Position numbers and translations under genes: made by a program. Positions 20,606 to 31,600 of a DNA stretch of 64,000 nucleotides are shown piece after piece (within the stretch, counting starts at the first letter, position 1; each line of letters begins with the position of its first letter). The stretch is from Durusdinium trenchii. Lineage: Eukaryota > Sar > Dinophyceae > Suessiales > Symbiodiniaceae. Location: assembly GCA_963970005.1 (NCBI GenBank), contig CAXAMN010001192.1:424636-488635 (forward strand), in the 5' to 3' direction. A model generated the notes under the pieces. The model had not been told where the DNA came from. It ran no database searches and was given only the letters and a program-made list of their open reading frames with translations.

Positions 20606-20633
20606 CATCTTGTTGTCAAACCAACCAGCCAAC

Positions 20634-21104
20634 CTCGTGTTCTTGGATTTTACCCTTCGCAAACCTGGTCACGAAGGAAAAGGGGACGACCTCAGAACCA
20701 AAACGCAATGCGCACACAACTTGGAATTTGGCAACATCATGAAACTGCAAACCACTTGATTGTGACATCTTGCACATACCAGGCCACTCTTTTGTCCTTG
20801 GAACTTAGTCCAGCCCTTTTACGAAGTATGGCCCTCCTCAATGGAATGTAGTCCTTGATGTTCAAGATCTCGGCATAGAATTCCTTGGCGTTTGCTAAGT
20901 CTTAGATTACAAACAGGTCGATCCACAAAGATTGATTTTGCTCATATTCAACACTCAGTGGGTCTTCCAACACCACCCTTACCACCTGAACTCCCACCAC
21001 TTGCAAATGAAATTCCTTCAGGAGATGGATGCGGTCTTGACTGGTTGCCATGGGATCGCGTGAAAAAGCTGCTCTGGGCACTGGGCAAGGTGGACCTGTG
21101 ACCC
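20634..21104 (-). CDS. Exon-like blocks of the same unidentified host gene, 5' side of the insertion
   Basis: Three minus-strand blocks read as protein. One starts at 21104 after TTGCAG (GVTGPPCPVPRAAFSRDP...) and has a GTAAGG donor at 20982. The second is 20894-20780 (NAKEFYAEILNIKDYIPLRR..., followed by GTATGTG). The third is 20690-20634 (VVPFSFVTRFAKGKIQEHE, followed by GTTGGC). With the element removed, 20634 would be joined to the acceptor at 1195 by an intron of about 90 bases. The phases of the first two blocks do not join directly, so an exon or boundary is missing from this model. The product is not recognised. Confidence 0.45.
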
Positions 21105-22599
21105 CTGCAACTAATGCGCATGCCAATGTCATGAGCATTGAATGTTGTCATTTCAAGGACATCCTTGAACCCCCTAAGCAACAAGCAAGCCAGGCAAACG
21201 AGCATTCACAACCCAAGCACATGCACGTGTGCCTGCACAGAGCATTCCAACTGAAAACAAAAATGGCAGGCACCTGGATGGATGGTTGGCAGTGGTTCCC
21301 GAATGTTCTCATCAATTGCCAGTCCTCAACTGGTCATGCAAAGAACAGGGACATGAACATCGGAAAGCATAGAAGATCATTGCGTAAACGCGAACTGACT
21401 AAGTTGTGCACTTCGCTTCAAAGCTTTTTTGATTCGCATGCTTCCTCAAAAGCACCTAGGGTCATTCCCCAGCTGACAAAAACATTGGCTGATGATGTAA
21501 GCTGTGCATTTTTTCCATGATTAGCATTGGCCCAGTAGGTTCTTGCAGCCACAGGCACCATCCAGCTGATGTGCTGGAGCTCAACCATGCTCATGGCCAC
21601 CAAGGGAAATCAACGAGTTCCAGAACATCACATTGCTTGTGATGAGAACCTAATGGACTATGGGTGGATTATAGTTCCTGGATGGAAGATTTGGATACAG
21701 GATTGACAGATTTCAAGAAAACAACTGAGCCAAATGATGCCACAACCCCTCAAGTGGTCGTTGGCTACCAAGAATGGTCCTTCCGCTAAGACCATTTAAA
21801 CAATGGTCCTGGACTCCCAGGGCAACTATATACCTAGAGCCGAAAGCCTGACCTCTGTTTTGATAGGAAGAGCTTGACCATATTTTGCATAGTTGATCCT
21901 CCAAGCTCCAGGGGTCACTCAGGCTCCAGGTCTACTTATACTTATTTGACAGACCCAAGGCACGGTCTTCGATCACCCGGGTGGAACCGTTCTCCGTGCC
22001 GACCGGTGCCGGACCGGTGCCGGACCGTTCCAGGCCCGGTCGGAGCGGAAGAAGAAGAAGCGCGCGCAGCAGGAGTTGCAGGACCGGTGACGTGACCGGG
22101 GTCCTTCTCTTTGAGGAAAAAGCAGCTACATCTTCGATGAATTGGATCGAAGAATCGATCGAATTGGGGGGTCACTTGATGACATATGGAATCATATGGA
22201 TGTTTTGCTGAAAGGAAGAAAGATCGTTCTGATCCAATCCTTTTTGGGATCCTCAAAACATCACCGACGACGCCTCCGATTACGACGGTACCGATTCCGA
22301 CGACCGTCCCACGACCAACCCACCCGACAAAACGGTCCGCTCGACTGGACCGAGACACATGTGACGTCTGACACCTCCGATTTTAAGAAGCTGGTCTTGT
22401 GGATCATGGTGATGTTCTATGTTCCCTATATGGGTAAAATTTTGTTTTGGTGAATATAGTTCTTCATTTTGTTTCCCGGTTCCGTAAGCAAATCCAAGAT
22501 CATGTTAAGGTGTTGTGTGTTAAATCAAATCCCTGTTAGTTATATGTAAAAACATATGTTTTACATGTAAGCAAAATGCATTCTGAATCTTTGACTTGC
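21105..22599. other. Stretch without a supported gene
   Basis: Several short frames exist, for example a minus frame at 21603-21418 reading MSMVELQHISWMVPVAARTY, which could be a further upstream exon of the host gene. A GC-rich patch at 21985-22100 repeats CCGGACCGGTG. Nothing firmer is seen. Confidence 0.3.
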
Positions 22600-23391
22600 A
22601 GGCACAGCTGGGGCACTTGCACCTGGCCAAGAAGAAGAAACTCCAGCAGGCGGCATCGGCCGGAGTCACCTTACTCCAAGCGAGCAGGCTGAGTGGCCCA
22701 AGGTATCCATTCACTCGGTGTGTGTGTGTGTGTGCGTGTGCGTGCATGGTTTGTTGTGTCAACCGCTAGTTTTGTTTAATACTTCTTTTACCCATGCGTT
22801 CATCACGGCAAGTAGATGTATATAAGTAGAGTAAGCCGTGCTGCATGCTGTTGTTTGCCTGTTGTTTACCACCAGATACATGAAACCTTTGCATGATACC
22901 TCTTCCTTGGCAGGGTGTTCTACCCAAACACAGCGCCGCAGCGGATTGTACCATATGTTTATTCTGATTGTTTGAATGTTTACTTATTTCAAGGCTTACG
23001 CCTTTCCAGCGGGCCGGGCAGGCAAGCAGGGAAGGTGCAGGTGATATCGGTTGCCCTCGCTGGTCCTCCGTTTCGTTTGCATCCTCTTCTCTTTCGGGTA
23101 AGAGCGAGCTGGCCACCTGGGGCACGGGAAAGGGGTATCCCGAGCGGTCCCTCCGGACGTTGTTGTTGTTGTTGTGGTGGTTGCTGCTGCTGTTGTTGTT
23201 GTTGTCGTTGTACTGGCGGTGGAGGTTCTCTGGGTGGTGGGGTGGTTTTCGTCTTGGCAGCGAACATCTATGGCATCTTCCCGGTGGCATGCTTGCCCGA
23301 ATCTCCGGTGGAGCTAGAAAAGCACCGGCACTTTTTGCGGCAGAGGAACTTTTATGTTGCGGACAATACTCCCGATGCCGCGTTCTACAAA
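22600..23391 (+). CDS. Possible multi-exon host gene fragment, product unknown
   Basis: 22600-22701 follows TTGCAG and reads AQLGHLHLAKKKKLQQAASA..., ending in a split AG|G codon before GTATCC. The next block, from about 22914 after CTTGGCAG, keeps phase and reads VFYPNTAPQRI before GTACCA. A third stretch, starting near 23041 after GTGCAG, runs to a good donor TTCTACAAA|GTAAGG at 23391 and ends ELEKHRHFLRQRNFYVADNT.... The third stretch includes a (GTT)n-type triplet repeat at 23158-23215 that would encode poly-Cys here, or poly-Gln on the other strand, so it may instead be part of an intron. I do not recognise the family. Confidence 0.4.
22718..22746. repeat. GT microsatellite
   Basis: A GTGTGTGTGTGTGTG run grading into GCGTGTGCGTGC, inside a likely intron. 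Confidence 0.8.
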
Positions 23392-23529
23392 GTAAGGTCG
23401 CGGCGGTTTTAAGGTATTGGCTTCTATTAATCATGGTTCGGCCGTTGAATTGTGAGGTTTGGCACATGTCTTGGATTTCGATACCATCATGTGGAGACGC
23501 CGTGAAAACGAGAATGTCTCATGTACAAG

Positions 23530-24298
23530 TTCTTTGTTTTTCCTCTTCATCTTGTTCTTCCGTTTTGTCTTTGTTTGTCCTTTCTCTTTATCTTTCTCTT
23601 CCTTTTTCTCATCTTTTGTCTCTGTTTCTTTTCCTTCGGCTTTCTCTTCCTCTTTCTCTCTCTCTTTTCCTTGTACCCTATGTGACTATGTGTCTTTCTC
23701 TTCCACTGTCTCTTCCTCTTTCTCTATCGCTTCCTGTTACCCTCTCTTTTCTCTTGCTCTTTCTCTTTCTTTAGAAGAGAAAGAGACGGAGAGGGTGGAT
23801 CCATCGTGAAGTCCTCTTTCTCTTGCTCTGTCTCTGGCTCTTCCTCTTTCCCTTTCTCTTTATCTTTCTCTTGATCTTTCTCTGGCTCCTCCTCTTTCTC
23901 TGTCTCTTCCTCTTTCGCTTTCTCTTCAATTTGTTATATATCTTTTTCCTTTCTCTTTCTCTGGCTCTTTCTCTTTATTTGTTTCCGCTTTATCTGTCTC
24001 TTTCTATTCACACTTCTATTCACTTTTGTACCATTATCTGTCTCTTCCTCTTCCATGTTCTCTACCTCGTTATCTTTTCTCTTGCGCTTTCTTTCCCTTT
24101 TTCTCGTCCTCTTTCTCTGCCTCTGTCTCTTTCTCTTCCGCTGTCTCTTCCTCTTTCTTTCTCTTTTCCTTGTACCCTAAGTCTCTTTTTCTTCCTCTTC
24201 CTATCGCTTCGTTGTCTCTTTTTCTTCCTCTTCCTATCGCTTCGTTGTTTTTTTGTCTCTCTCTCTCTCTCTTTCTTTCGAAGAGAAAGAGACTGAGA
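23530..24298. repeat. Long polypyrimidine (CT-rich) tract with two hairpin ends
   Basis: About 750 bases are almost purely C and T on the plus strand, built from TCTTTCTCTTCC-like words. Two purine-rich flips (about 23775-23797 and 24280-24300) make similar palindromes, CTTTCTTTAGAAGAGAAAG and CTTTCTTTCGAAGAGAAAG. A 37-bp direct duplication, containing CCTCTTCCTATCGCTTCG, lies at about 24181-24246. The open frames here (poly-Ser/Leu/Phe) are composition artefacts. Confidence 0.9.
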
Positions 24299-24594
24299 GC
24301 AAGCAGAAGCACAACAATTGCCAATAATGCAAGGCTACTCGCGCAGCATAGCTTGCACCACGGGCAATTGAACACGAACTCACATCCATCACCATATCAA
24401 TTTTGAAAATATATGTTGTTGATCCATGTTCTAGAATTTCTTGAAAATTTGACATAAACGCCTTTGTCGACGCTCTCCCCAGTGACCTGCGAGGTTCCAG
24501 GTGCCTCTGATAGAGACCTTTGTTCCCTTTTTGTAATGTCATATAATATGCATCCTTTGGAAAGAGAAAAGCAACCTAAAGATGGTCATACAAG

Positions 24595-25020
24595 ATGGCT
24601 GCGTGCATAGATCACCTCTTTTGCCAGGAAGCCCCACTTCCGCATCTCCTGCGTCGCGGACAAGCTTCTTTCAGTTCCTCTCATTGGCTTCCTTCCCCAC
24701 TATGGGTGCTCTCATCTTGGCCCTGCACGAGCACTTCTTCCCCCCACACTGTGAAAACTTGTGCTCCGACCAACGCAGCTGCTCGCCGTGGCGTAGACTT
24801 TTTCAAAGATCGATCACCAGGTTCTTCCTCATATTTCGTCTTGGGCCGTGTGGCCCGTATAGGTCCACATGGATCTGTGGATGCCTGGGAAGCAGCCATT
24901 GAAGAATGTACCTTTGGTTGTGGGGAACGGGTTGCTGTGGCCCGTCAAACGACTTCCTCTCCATCAGACAGATCGAGTGACTCTGCAATTTCCAGAGTTC
25001 TTGACACTGAACTGAAATAG
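24595..25020 (+). CDS. Uncharacterised 141-aa open frame
   Basis: An open frame containing GVDFFKDRSPGSSSYFVLGR and a C-terminal Ser-rich end. No domain is recognised. A competing minus frame covers the same bases. It may be an exon or chance; splice signals are not decisive. Confidence 0.18.
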   Translation: MAACIDHLFCQEAPLPHLLRRGQASFSSSHWLPSPLWVLSSWPCTSTSSPHTVKTCAPTNAAARRGVDFFKDRSPGSSSYFVLGRVARIGPHGSVDAWEAAIEECTFGCGERVAVARQTTSSPSDRSSDSAISRVLDTELK

Positions 25021-25199
25021 TGTTCTTTTTGTTTGGTTTCCATGTTGCCATGATGGTGTTGGTCTCGCCCGGTTTGGCATGCAGCTACACTAATCTCCGA
25101 GGCGGGAACGAACCCGGGGACCAAAGCCTGGGGCAACGCTCTTCCCGAGATAAAGACCTTGACGGTCGCAGAAGAGAAGAATTTGGACTGTGTGTTCTT

Positions 25200-25395
25200 T
25201 TTTTTGCTCTAGGTCTTTTTCCTATGCGGAGATATGGACAGGGACCGGTGCTTTTTTCTATGCTCTAGGTGCCTTTTCCGACACTGCTGGTGTTTTCTCG
25301 TAGGCTCGTAGTGCTTTCTCTTATGCTGAGAGTTCTTCCTTTTATGCGCATGGTTGCTTTCCTTATGCAGACGGTTCCTTTTGTATGCTGGGAGC
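25200..25395. repeat. Local cluster of TATGC words
   Basis: TATGC occurs seven times in under 200 bases, mostly as CTATGC or TTATGC preceded by a pyrimidine run. See the reverse-complement cluster at 26830-26970. Confidence 0.6.
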
Positions 25396-25432
25396 TGGGA
25401 TACACTGGGGGACAGGTATGTGAGATTAGCGT

Positions 25433-26093
25433 GTGCGATGGCCCCTTACTGCACCAAGTGCGAGGGGCGGTCGAGGGGCGGTGAGCGAGAGGAGGAAGCG
25501 TCCTTTCTTTTGTGTCGCAGCAGTGTGCAATGGGTGCTTGCTAGGGCCAGAAGACTCCTGGCATGATGTGGGTTGTCCAAGTGTCGTGCAAGTCGTTGTG
25601 CGTCCCGAAAGCAAAGAATATTCCCCAGGTTTCTTTGCAGCAATCCGGGCAGGAAATGACACATGGCTCCGCGCTCAGCTGGAGCAAGGGCAGTCGCCTG
25701 CAACTGTATGGGAAGATGGAGAGCGGAGCGCTTTGGTGTATGCGTTGCTTGGGGAAGTCCGAAACAATCGCACGGACTTTGATCGAAGGCGGTGCCTCTC
25801 TCACAACGTGTTTTCAAGGTCATCCGGTGCTGCATGATTGTTTGATTGCAGGATGGGTAGAAGTGGCAGAAAATATGGTCGCAAAGGGGGCATGCTTGTT
25901 TGTGTTAGATCACAGAGGAAAGAGCAGCTTGCACCAGGCCGCAGGGTTCAAGAAACCGCAATGTGTTGAGTGGCTGCTTCAAAACGGGCTGGGCCCTCTT
26001 TTGGAAGTTTTCTCCGGGGATGCACCGCTCTCCCTTGCCAAAGAGCAGCGCTTGTACCAGGGTGTTGCTGGAGAATTGCTGGAGGAAGTATAG
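25433..26093 (+). pseudogene. Ankyrin-repeat coding remnant with a frameshift
   Basis: Two overlapping frames carry consecutive ankyrin-type repeats. The first (25433 to about 25750) has FFAAIRAGNDTWLRAQLEQG. The second (about 25755-26093) has ETIARTLIEGGASL, GHPVLHDCLIAGWVEVAENM and GKSSLHQAAGFKKPQCVEWL and ends at a TAG. The repeat register runs smoothly from one to the other if one G is dropped from GGGG at 25751-25754, so this is a one-base indel, either a real mutation or a homopolymer error in the assembly. Ankyrin repeats mediate protein binding and are abundant in dinoflagellates. The partner and process are unknown. Confidence 0.7.
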
Positions 26094-26231
26094 CATGGGC
26101 ACACATTTTTGCGCGCTGCGGGGAAGAACTTCAAGAATGTTTGGGTGACCGCGAGATGCGCAGAATCTTCACAGTGAATCGCTGCCTTTTTTCCACTAGA
26201 TGAAGATGTCACTGGAGGCACGTCGCCAAAT

Positions 26232-26752
26232 ATGTCTGCAAAAGGGGTGGAAAGACTCATGGAGAGACAACTGGTGCGTCGTGGGTTGCACGTTGTGATG
26301 GAGACAGTGTGGAGACAGACCTTCTGGTACATGCTGTCGGTGGCCGACATACCTAGCCAAACAATGTGTTTCGTAGGCCTCCAGAGACGCAATTTCCAGG
26401 CGCATATTTGGTGCACTTTCGCGGTTTTTTTAAATGCAGTCAAAGGATTGTCGCATGCAGCCGTGAATATGTGCGCCACTTTGCCCTCCAGCGCATCAAT
26501 CAGCTTCAGGACGTGAGGTGGAGAAACCTGTCCAATGTGGCCCTGAACATGCTCAACGAGAAGTTTGCGGCCGCGCGTTGCTTGGTTGCCAGAAAAGAGT
26601 TATCGGATGATGCAACTGCAGAGTGCGGATGTGGAAGGAGGGTCGAGCAACCTGCAGACCAGGCCACGGGAGTCGGCTCATGCAAGTGGATGGTCTCAGT
26701 GTCATCGCTATTCGGTTGGAGGCTTTTTGTCCTTTTCTTTTGTTTCCTGTAG
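26232..26752 (+). pseudogene. Coding-like remnant downstream of the ankyrin repeats, product unknown
   Basis: Two overlapping frames look protein-like: MSAKGVERLMERQLVRRG... from 26232, then YVRHFALQRINQLQDVRWRN... from about 26450 in another frame. This suggests another small frame change or a short intron. It could be the continuation of the ankyrin gene. No domain is recognised. Confidence 0.3.
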
Positions 26753-26829
26753 TTTTTTCAATGATAAGCGGGTGTAACGTAACAATGTAGGACTTCCCTG
26801 CTTCCATGAACCCATGTGGTTTTGGCGCC

Positions 26830-26970
26830 ACGCATAAGGGGAGAAACTGTGTGCATACAAAACGAGATGGGCTGCATATAAAAAACGGCCGCATTGGAAA
26901 AAGAACCTGCCGCATAAAAAGCACCCCCCATCCTGCAGCATATAGAAAAAACTGTAAGCATAAAGAAAAA
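26830..26970. repeat. Local cluster of GCATA words
   Basis: GCATA occurs seven times (GCATAAGG, GCATACAAAA, GCATATAAAAA, GCATAAAAAG, GCATATAGAAAAA, GCATAAAGAAAAA and similar). It is the reverse complement of the 25.2-25.4 kb cluster, so the two flank the ankyrin remnant as an inverted pair. Confidence 0.6.
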
Positions 26971-27742
26971 ACTAATTATTCCCGAAGAATTTAGACAAAT
27001 TTCATTGAAGTGTTTGTCAATGTGACGGCTGAGTAACATCGCCCACAGCTCACCGGAGTCCCTCAACAGGAACACGCCGGCCCCGCTCCGCTCTCGCTCA
27101 CCGTCATCGGCCCGGGGTGGGCAGACTTCGGACAATCTTCTGGACCCTTGTCTCCACAGTGACAGAACGAACTGAAGCAAACCTGAGCTGGTCACCTACA
27201 AGACATATCTGAAACCCCAGCGCAGCGTGCCAGGTTGGTAAACCACTGTTGTTGAGGGCACATGCCAGGTTTTTTCAACCTGGCAAGATTATCAACAGGT
27301 GTGCAAATATTGGGTTTAAGATGGTTTAGGTGTCAACCATCTGCTGCATATATCAAACTAGTCACTGACTCCAAAAACCCTTTCCACTGTATAAAACTGA
27401 GGAAGGCTCAGGAAAGGCCAATTTCTTTGGATTCCCAATCCACTGCCAGCCCGGAAAGAACGATTTTTGTTTTGTTCCAACCTTATGTTTGATGTTTCCT
27501 TTTGACCTTTGTCATACCTTGTACTCGGCACCAATGAGGACACATTGCGTGCAACAGGTGTGCACGGGTTCGTTGCCTTTACAAACCGTTTGCGGTTCAG
27601 TTTGCTATGCCACCATTGGCAATTGGCAGGGTTGGTGCACATGCCCCCGTGCAAATCAAAAGCAAAGTCTTTGCAAACCGTTTGTTTGTTTACATAATTT
27701 GTTGCTGTTTGTTCCACCTGCTATTCCGTTCCACCCAATATG

Positions 27743-27960
27743 CAGGAATTGAAATGGACCTCTACAGCAACATGTTTGGCGATGTGTTTCGTCGCACCAT
27801 TCAGGCTGGCATCGCCACAGATAAGTGGACGCCCCAGCGGTGTTCGAACGGCCCACGTCCTGGGCGTTTGCGGGCCGCAGGCTTCGCAAGATTGTTCAGA
27901 GTGGGCAATGTTGAGTCCTGGGTGTGTGATGCAGAGTTCCTGAAGAAACCTACACCATCC
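27743..27960 (+). CDS. Possible single exon, product unknown
   Basis: After an ATATGCAG acceptor the sequence reads GIEMDLYSNMFGDVFRRTIQ and continues open for about 70 codons. The downstream donor is uncertain. No family is recognised. Confidence 0.25.
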
Positions 27961-28258
27961 CTCCGCTCGCAAAAAGAGACACATCCTCGCACCCTCTCTA
28001 GATGGAGGGTTGTGAGGTTGAAGTTTTGTTTGTTCGTTTTTGAACATACATACATCTACCCCACTTTCAATTGACCCATCCATGTAGGTAACTACAAACC
28101 AGTCCATGGAGGTTGCCGACGGATGCCAAGGAGCACTGGTTTCGCGAAGAGTTTGACTGGTTCAGCGCTCAAGGAGGAGATGAGTGAATGGAGCCGGAAA
28201 TGAGAGGTCCTTTGTTTTGAATTTCAGGTGTCCCTATTGTATGCCCCCCTCAAAATTT

Positions 28259-28310
28259 TTGGCTCAAATCCCCAGTCCTTGTATGAGCCACCACTTGGGA
28301 TTTGAGCCAA
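28259..28310. repeat. Inverted repeat with 18-bp arms
   Basis: TTGGCTCAAATCCCCAGT (28259-28276) and its complement at 28293-28310 match at 17 of 18 positions around a 16-base loop. TTGGCTCAA also resembles part of the spliced leader, but the final G is missing. Confidence 0.75.
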
Positions 28311-28575
28311 GAACCCTGACAGGGATGCAAGTGGGTTAGGTTCCCAAACGACCGCATGCTACCATACGCAAGTGTGAAAAAGACCATGGTGGGTAGTGGG
28401 TCTCATGGATGAAGCCTGGAAACCCATCAGATTCGTGGAGAAGGGCTCACTGGTCTGGTGATCTCAACTCTTGAACTCATGGAATAGGTCGGTTGCAGTA
28501 CGGGCTTGGGAGGTCGTTTGCTTGATCCATCCCCTTGGGCCCGTGGGGAGTTTTGGGCTTGGACCATAGACTTCC

Positions 28576-28631
28576 TGGAGTCATCATGAAAGAAGAAGGA
28601 AAGGCCCCTTTCCACTTCCATGATGATTCCA
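28576..28631. repeat. Imperfect inverted repeat, 25-29-bp arms
   Basis: 28576-28604 and 28607-28631 are imperfect complements (TGGAGTCATCATG... against ...CATGATGATTCCA) with almost no loop. It is probably a hairpin-type repeat or a small nonautonomous element. Confidence 0.65.
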
Positions 28632-31600
28632 GCAAGTGTACTTGTGCTAGTTTTTTTTCGATCACATCGAGGCTGGACAGATGTGCAGCCACATACACCC
28701 GGTGCCACGCTGGGCGTGGTGAGGAAAAGAGGCTTTCTCAAACTGGAAGGCACCGTGCTTCAGGTGGCTCCCAAGCTGTTCCGGCAGCGTTTCACTTGGC
28801 TCAAAAACTGCTTCACCTCAACGTCTTTTGTTTTTCTTTGACGGCCAAACGACTGCAGATAGTGATTGCAGATGATTGTTTTCGATAGCAGGCTTTTCTT
28901 TTGTCATTTGCTTGGATTTGCTTGGATTTGGTGCCCTCGTTCAAACGCCTTTCTTTGAGGATGAACGGTCCTTGACATACATTTGCTGAAACCTGATGCA
29001 GCATGGAGCGCTGTTTGTATTTAAGACGCCACACCACCACCACGTGTCTGAACATCCCAAACCAAACCAGAGAATTTTTTCAGAGCATCATCCTGCTCTT
29101 TTGTTCGTCAATCAGCACGGTGGAAGATCAAGCAAGAATGGTCCAAGGTTCTGGGGGATCGTTTCAGCGTTTTGTGTTCGGGAATATGTTTCAACCCCAT
29201 CCGCGTTTACTTGTCAACATCGTTCTGTTGGCGTGGCGCTTCAGCAGCACTTGCAGAGGAGAACCTTCCGCCGGGCTAGCACAGATGGACCACGTGTGGC
29301 GAATGGACCGCGTGTGGGCCGGGCTGGCCTTCTGGACAAAGGTTTGGTTGACAACAACCAATCCATATCACAGATAAACATTTGATGTAGCATCAATTGA
29401 CAAATCGAACATCTGTCGCTAATATAGATAGCAAGTAGATCAATGGCAACACATCGATTGTAGATAGTTATCTCCACCTTGAAGATGTATTGGACATAAC
29501 CTTTTTAATTGTTAAACACAACGATGCATGACAGCAAGGGGCTGGTACTGTGAAGTGATCACCCTGTGCGCAGCGAAGCCAGTCTGAGGACAAATACATG
29601 GTCTTTGTGTGCTTCTTATGGGGTTCAGCTTTTTCAATGTAGTAGCGTAGGGTAGTGGAGCTTCTTCTGGTCACGCAACGCGTCCGATCACATTGAGGAA
29701 GCTGGTTGGTACCTGGTACCTCCTAGGTTGTTCTTGGGACTTCACTTATCCACATGGTTTAAAGGCTCACCGCCATGGTGTTGAAGATCTTTTTTGCTCA
29801 GTGTTTGCAAAGCATTTGTTTGCCAGGGGCCTATGGAGAACGAAGATGCTCCTTCACCCAAAACAAACTATTACTTCAGCTGTGAAGACGTGACTTTCCA
29901 GTTCTTTCCTTGGTGTTGAGGATGCACTTCGTCCAAGCCAGTACGAGTACCAGCATGACTAATAATGATTCACAGTTCTAAGTCCAAGCATCATAGGTTG
30001 AGACATTTTCAGGCCATGGCGCACAACATGGTCCAGTTTGGGACCTATTCTAAGGTGGCCTATCCGAGCGTGGTTCTTTGGGGGAATTGTGCGCCCGGTT
30101 GAACAATGCCTTCTGATATGGACTGGATCCAGAAGACCCGAAAGTTCCACACGAAGATCCGCGGGTCAGATCCGCGAGTCAGATCCCCTGAAGACCCTTC
30201 TACTCCGCGGGTCAGATCCGCTGGTCAGTCGAGTGAGGATCGGTTCCCTTGGGGAAATCCCTGCGATCCACCTGACCGTTGGTGGTTCCCAAGGCCCATC
30301 AAGCGCATCTTCTGGTTGGGCTCGAGGCGCGTGGGCGACCGACTATGAACGGGGCCAGAGCGTGGGTGGAACCCACCGATGCACGGGAGTGACCGCGTTG
30401 TTGAGCTAAGAACTCTTTGTGAATTGAATAGAATGACAAACTACTGTAATGCAAACTATATACAATATAGCACCAGCTCCTTTGACACAAGCAAGAACAA
30501 CATAGAACAACTAGAACGGGATCATGAAGTCCCTAGAAAAAAAAAGTAAAATAAACAAACAAGCCACAACCCTCACTAAATCACAACTGCAAACAGTTGC
30601 AAAGAAACCTTCAGCTCGGTTGTCAGACCTTCTATTCATTGGTCGATCCCCCGGAGCCATGACCGGACCCAGCACCAGAAGTCCCACAACCAATGATGTC
30701 CTGGGGATGTTTGAGGTCCTATAGTGGTCCTGGGAGTAGAAGAGCTACCACCTCACCATCTCTTTGGCAGATGCCTTCATCTCATGACGTACCTGGTCTG
30801 GTTGAGCCCAAAAACCTAGCTCGGTTGGTTGGTCTCACCGGGGTCGGTGGCAGGCCAGAGGGCGAGCCGGATGAGGCGCTGAAGATGACAAGAAAGTCCT
30901 TGGGGATCAAGGCACACCACGAAGGGAAGGACGTGGGTGGCAGGCATGCAGCGTGCACCAGATGTTGCTTGTTCCGGAAGCGGAGGAAAAACATATCTAG
31001 CGATTCGGATTATATGCCAGGGCATTTGCCCAGTTCTGCAAAATAGACATCACCCTAAGCACAGCACTCACTGGCAGGTCTCAAGTATAGTCTTGTGACA
31101 ATGGCTTATCATTTATCCCAGATGTATACCTCTGCGGTTTGTCAACCTTGGTTGGAACCTGTCAAACATGGAGCTTTTCGAGCTCTTGTAGGCCCACTAA
31201 ACAGGGACGTCAAAAAAATAGAAACAGTTTCCACTTTCAAGACTTCTTCATTTTGTTGGTTCTTAGAATACATCCAACTTCATGAAGTTGGATTGCTAGG
31301 GCCTCTTCAGTAAACATACATCAACGTCACGGTTTGCAGTGGGGAAGGAGGACAGTTTTCCCATGACGCTGCTAAGATGTGTACCCAGCCCAAAGTTTCA
31401 CCTAACTATATTGCTACCCCTATAGATCCACATACCTTCTGAGCAGGTGGTGGATCCATAGGGGAACTATATTACTACAAGCAGTTAAGGGCGCCCTCTC
31501 ACCATCACCGAATCAGCTGTTGTGGATCGTTTTTTACTTCGGCAATTCTTGGAACCCGGTTCCTGGGCGATGTTTTGATGAATTTTGGTGGAAAAATGTG

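Noticed and set aside
23459..24406. Long Ser/Leu/Phe-rich frames that look like membrane proteins
   Set aside because: They are a product of the CT-rich tract, which is open in all plus frames.
28255..28272. TTTTTGGCTCAAATC as another spliced-leader relic
   Set aside because: It matches 11 leader bases but lacks the terminal G, and it is explained by the inverted repeat at 28259-28310.
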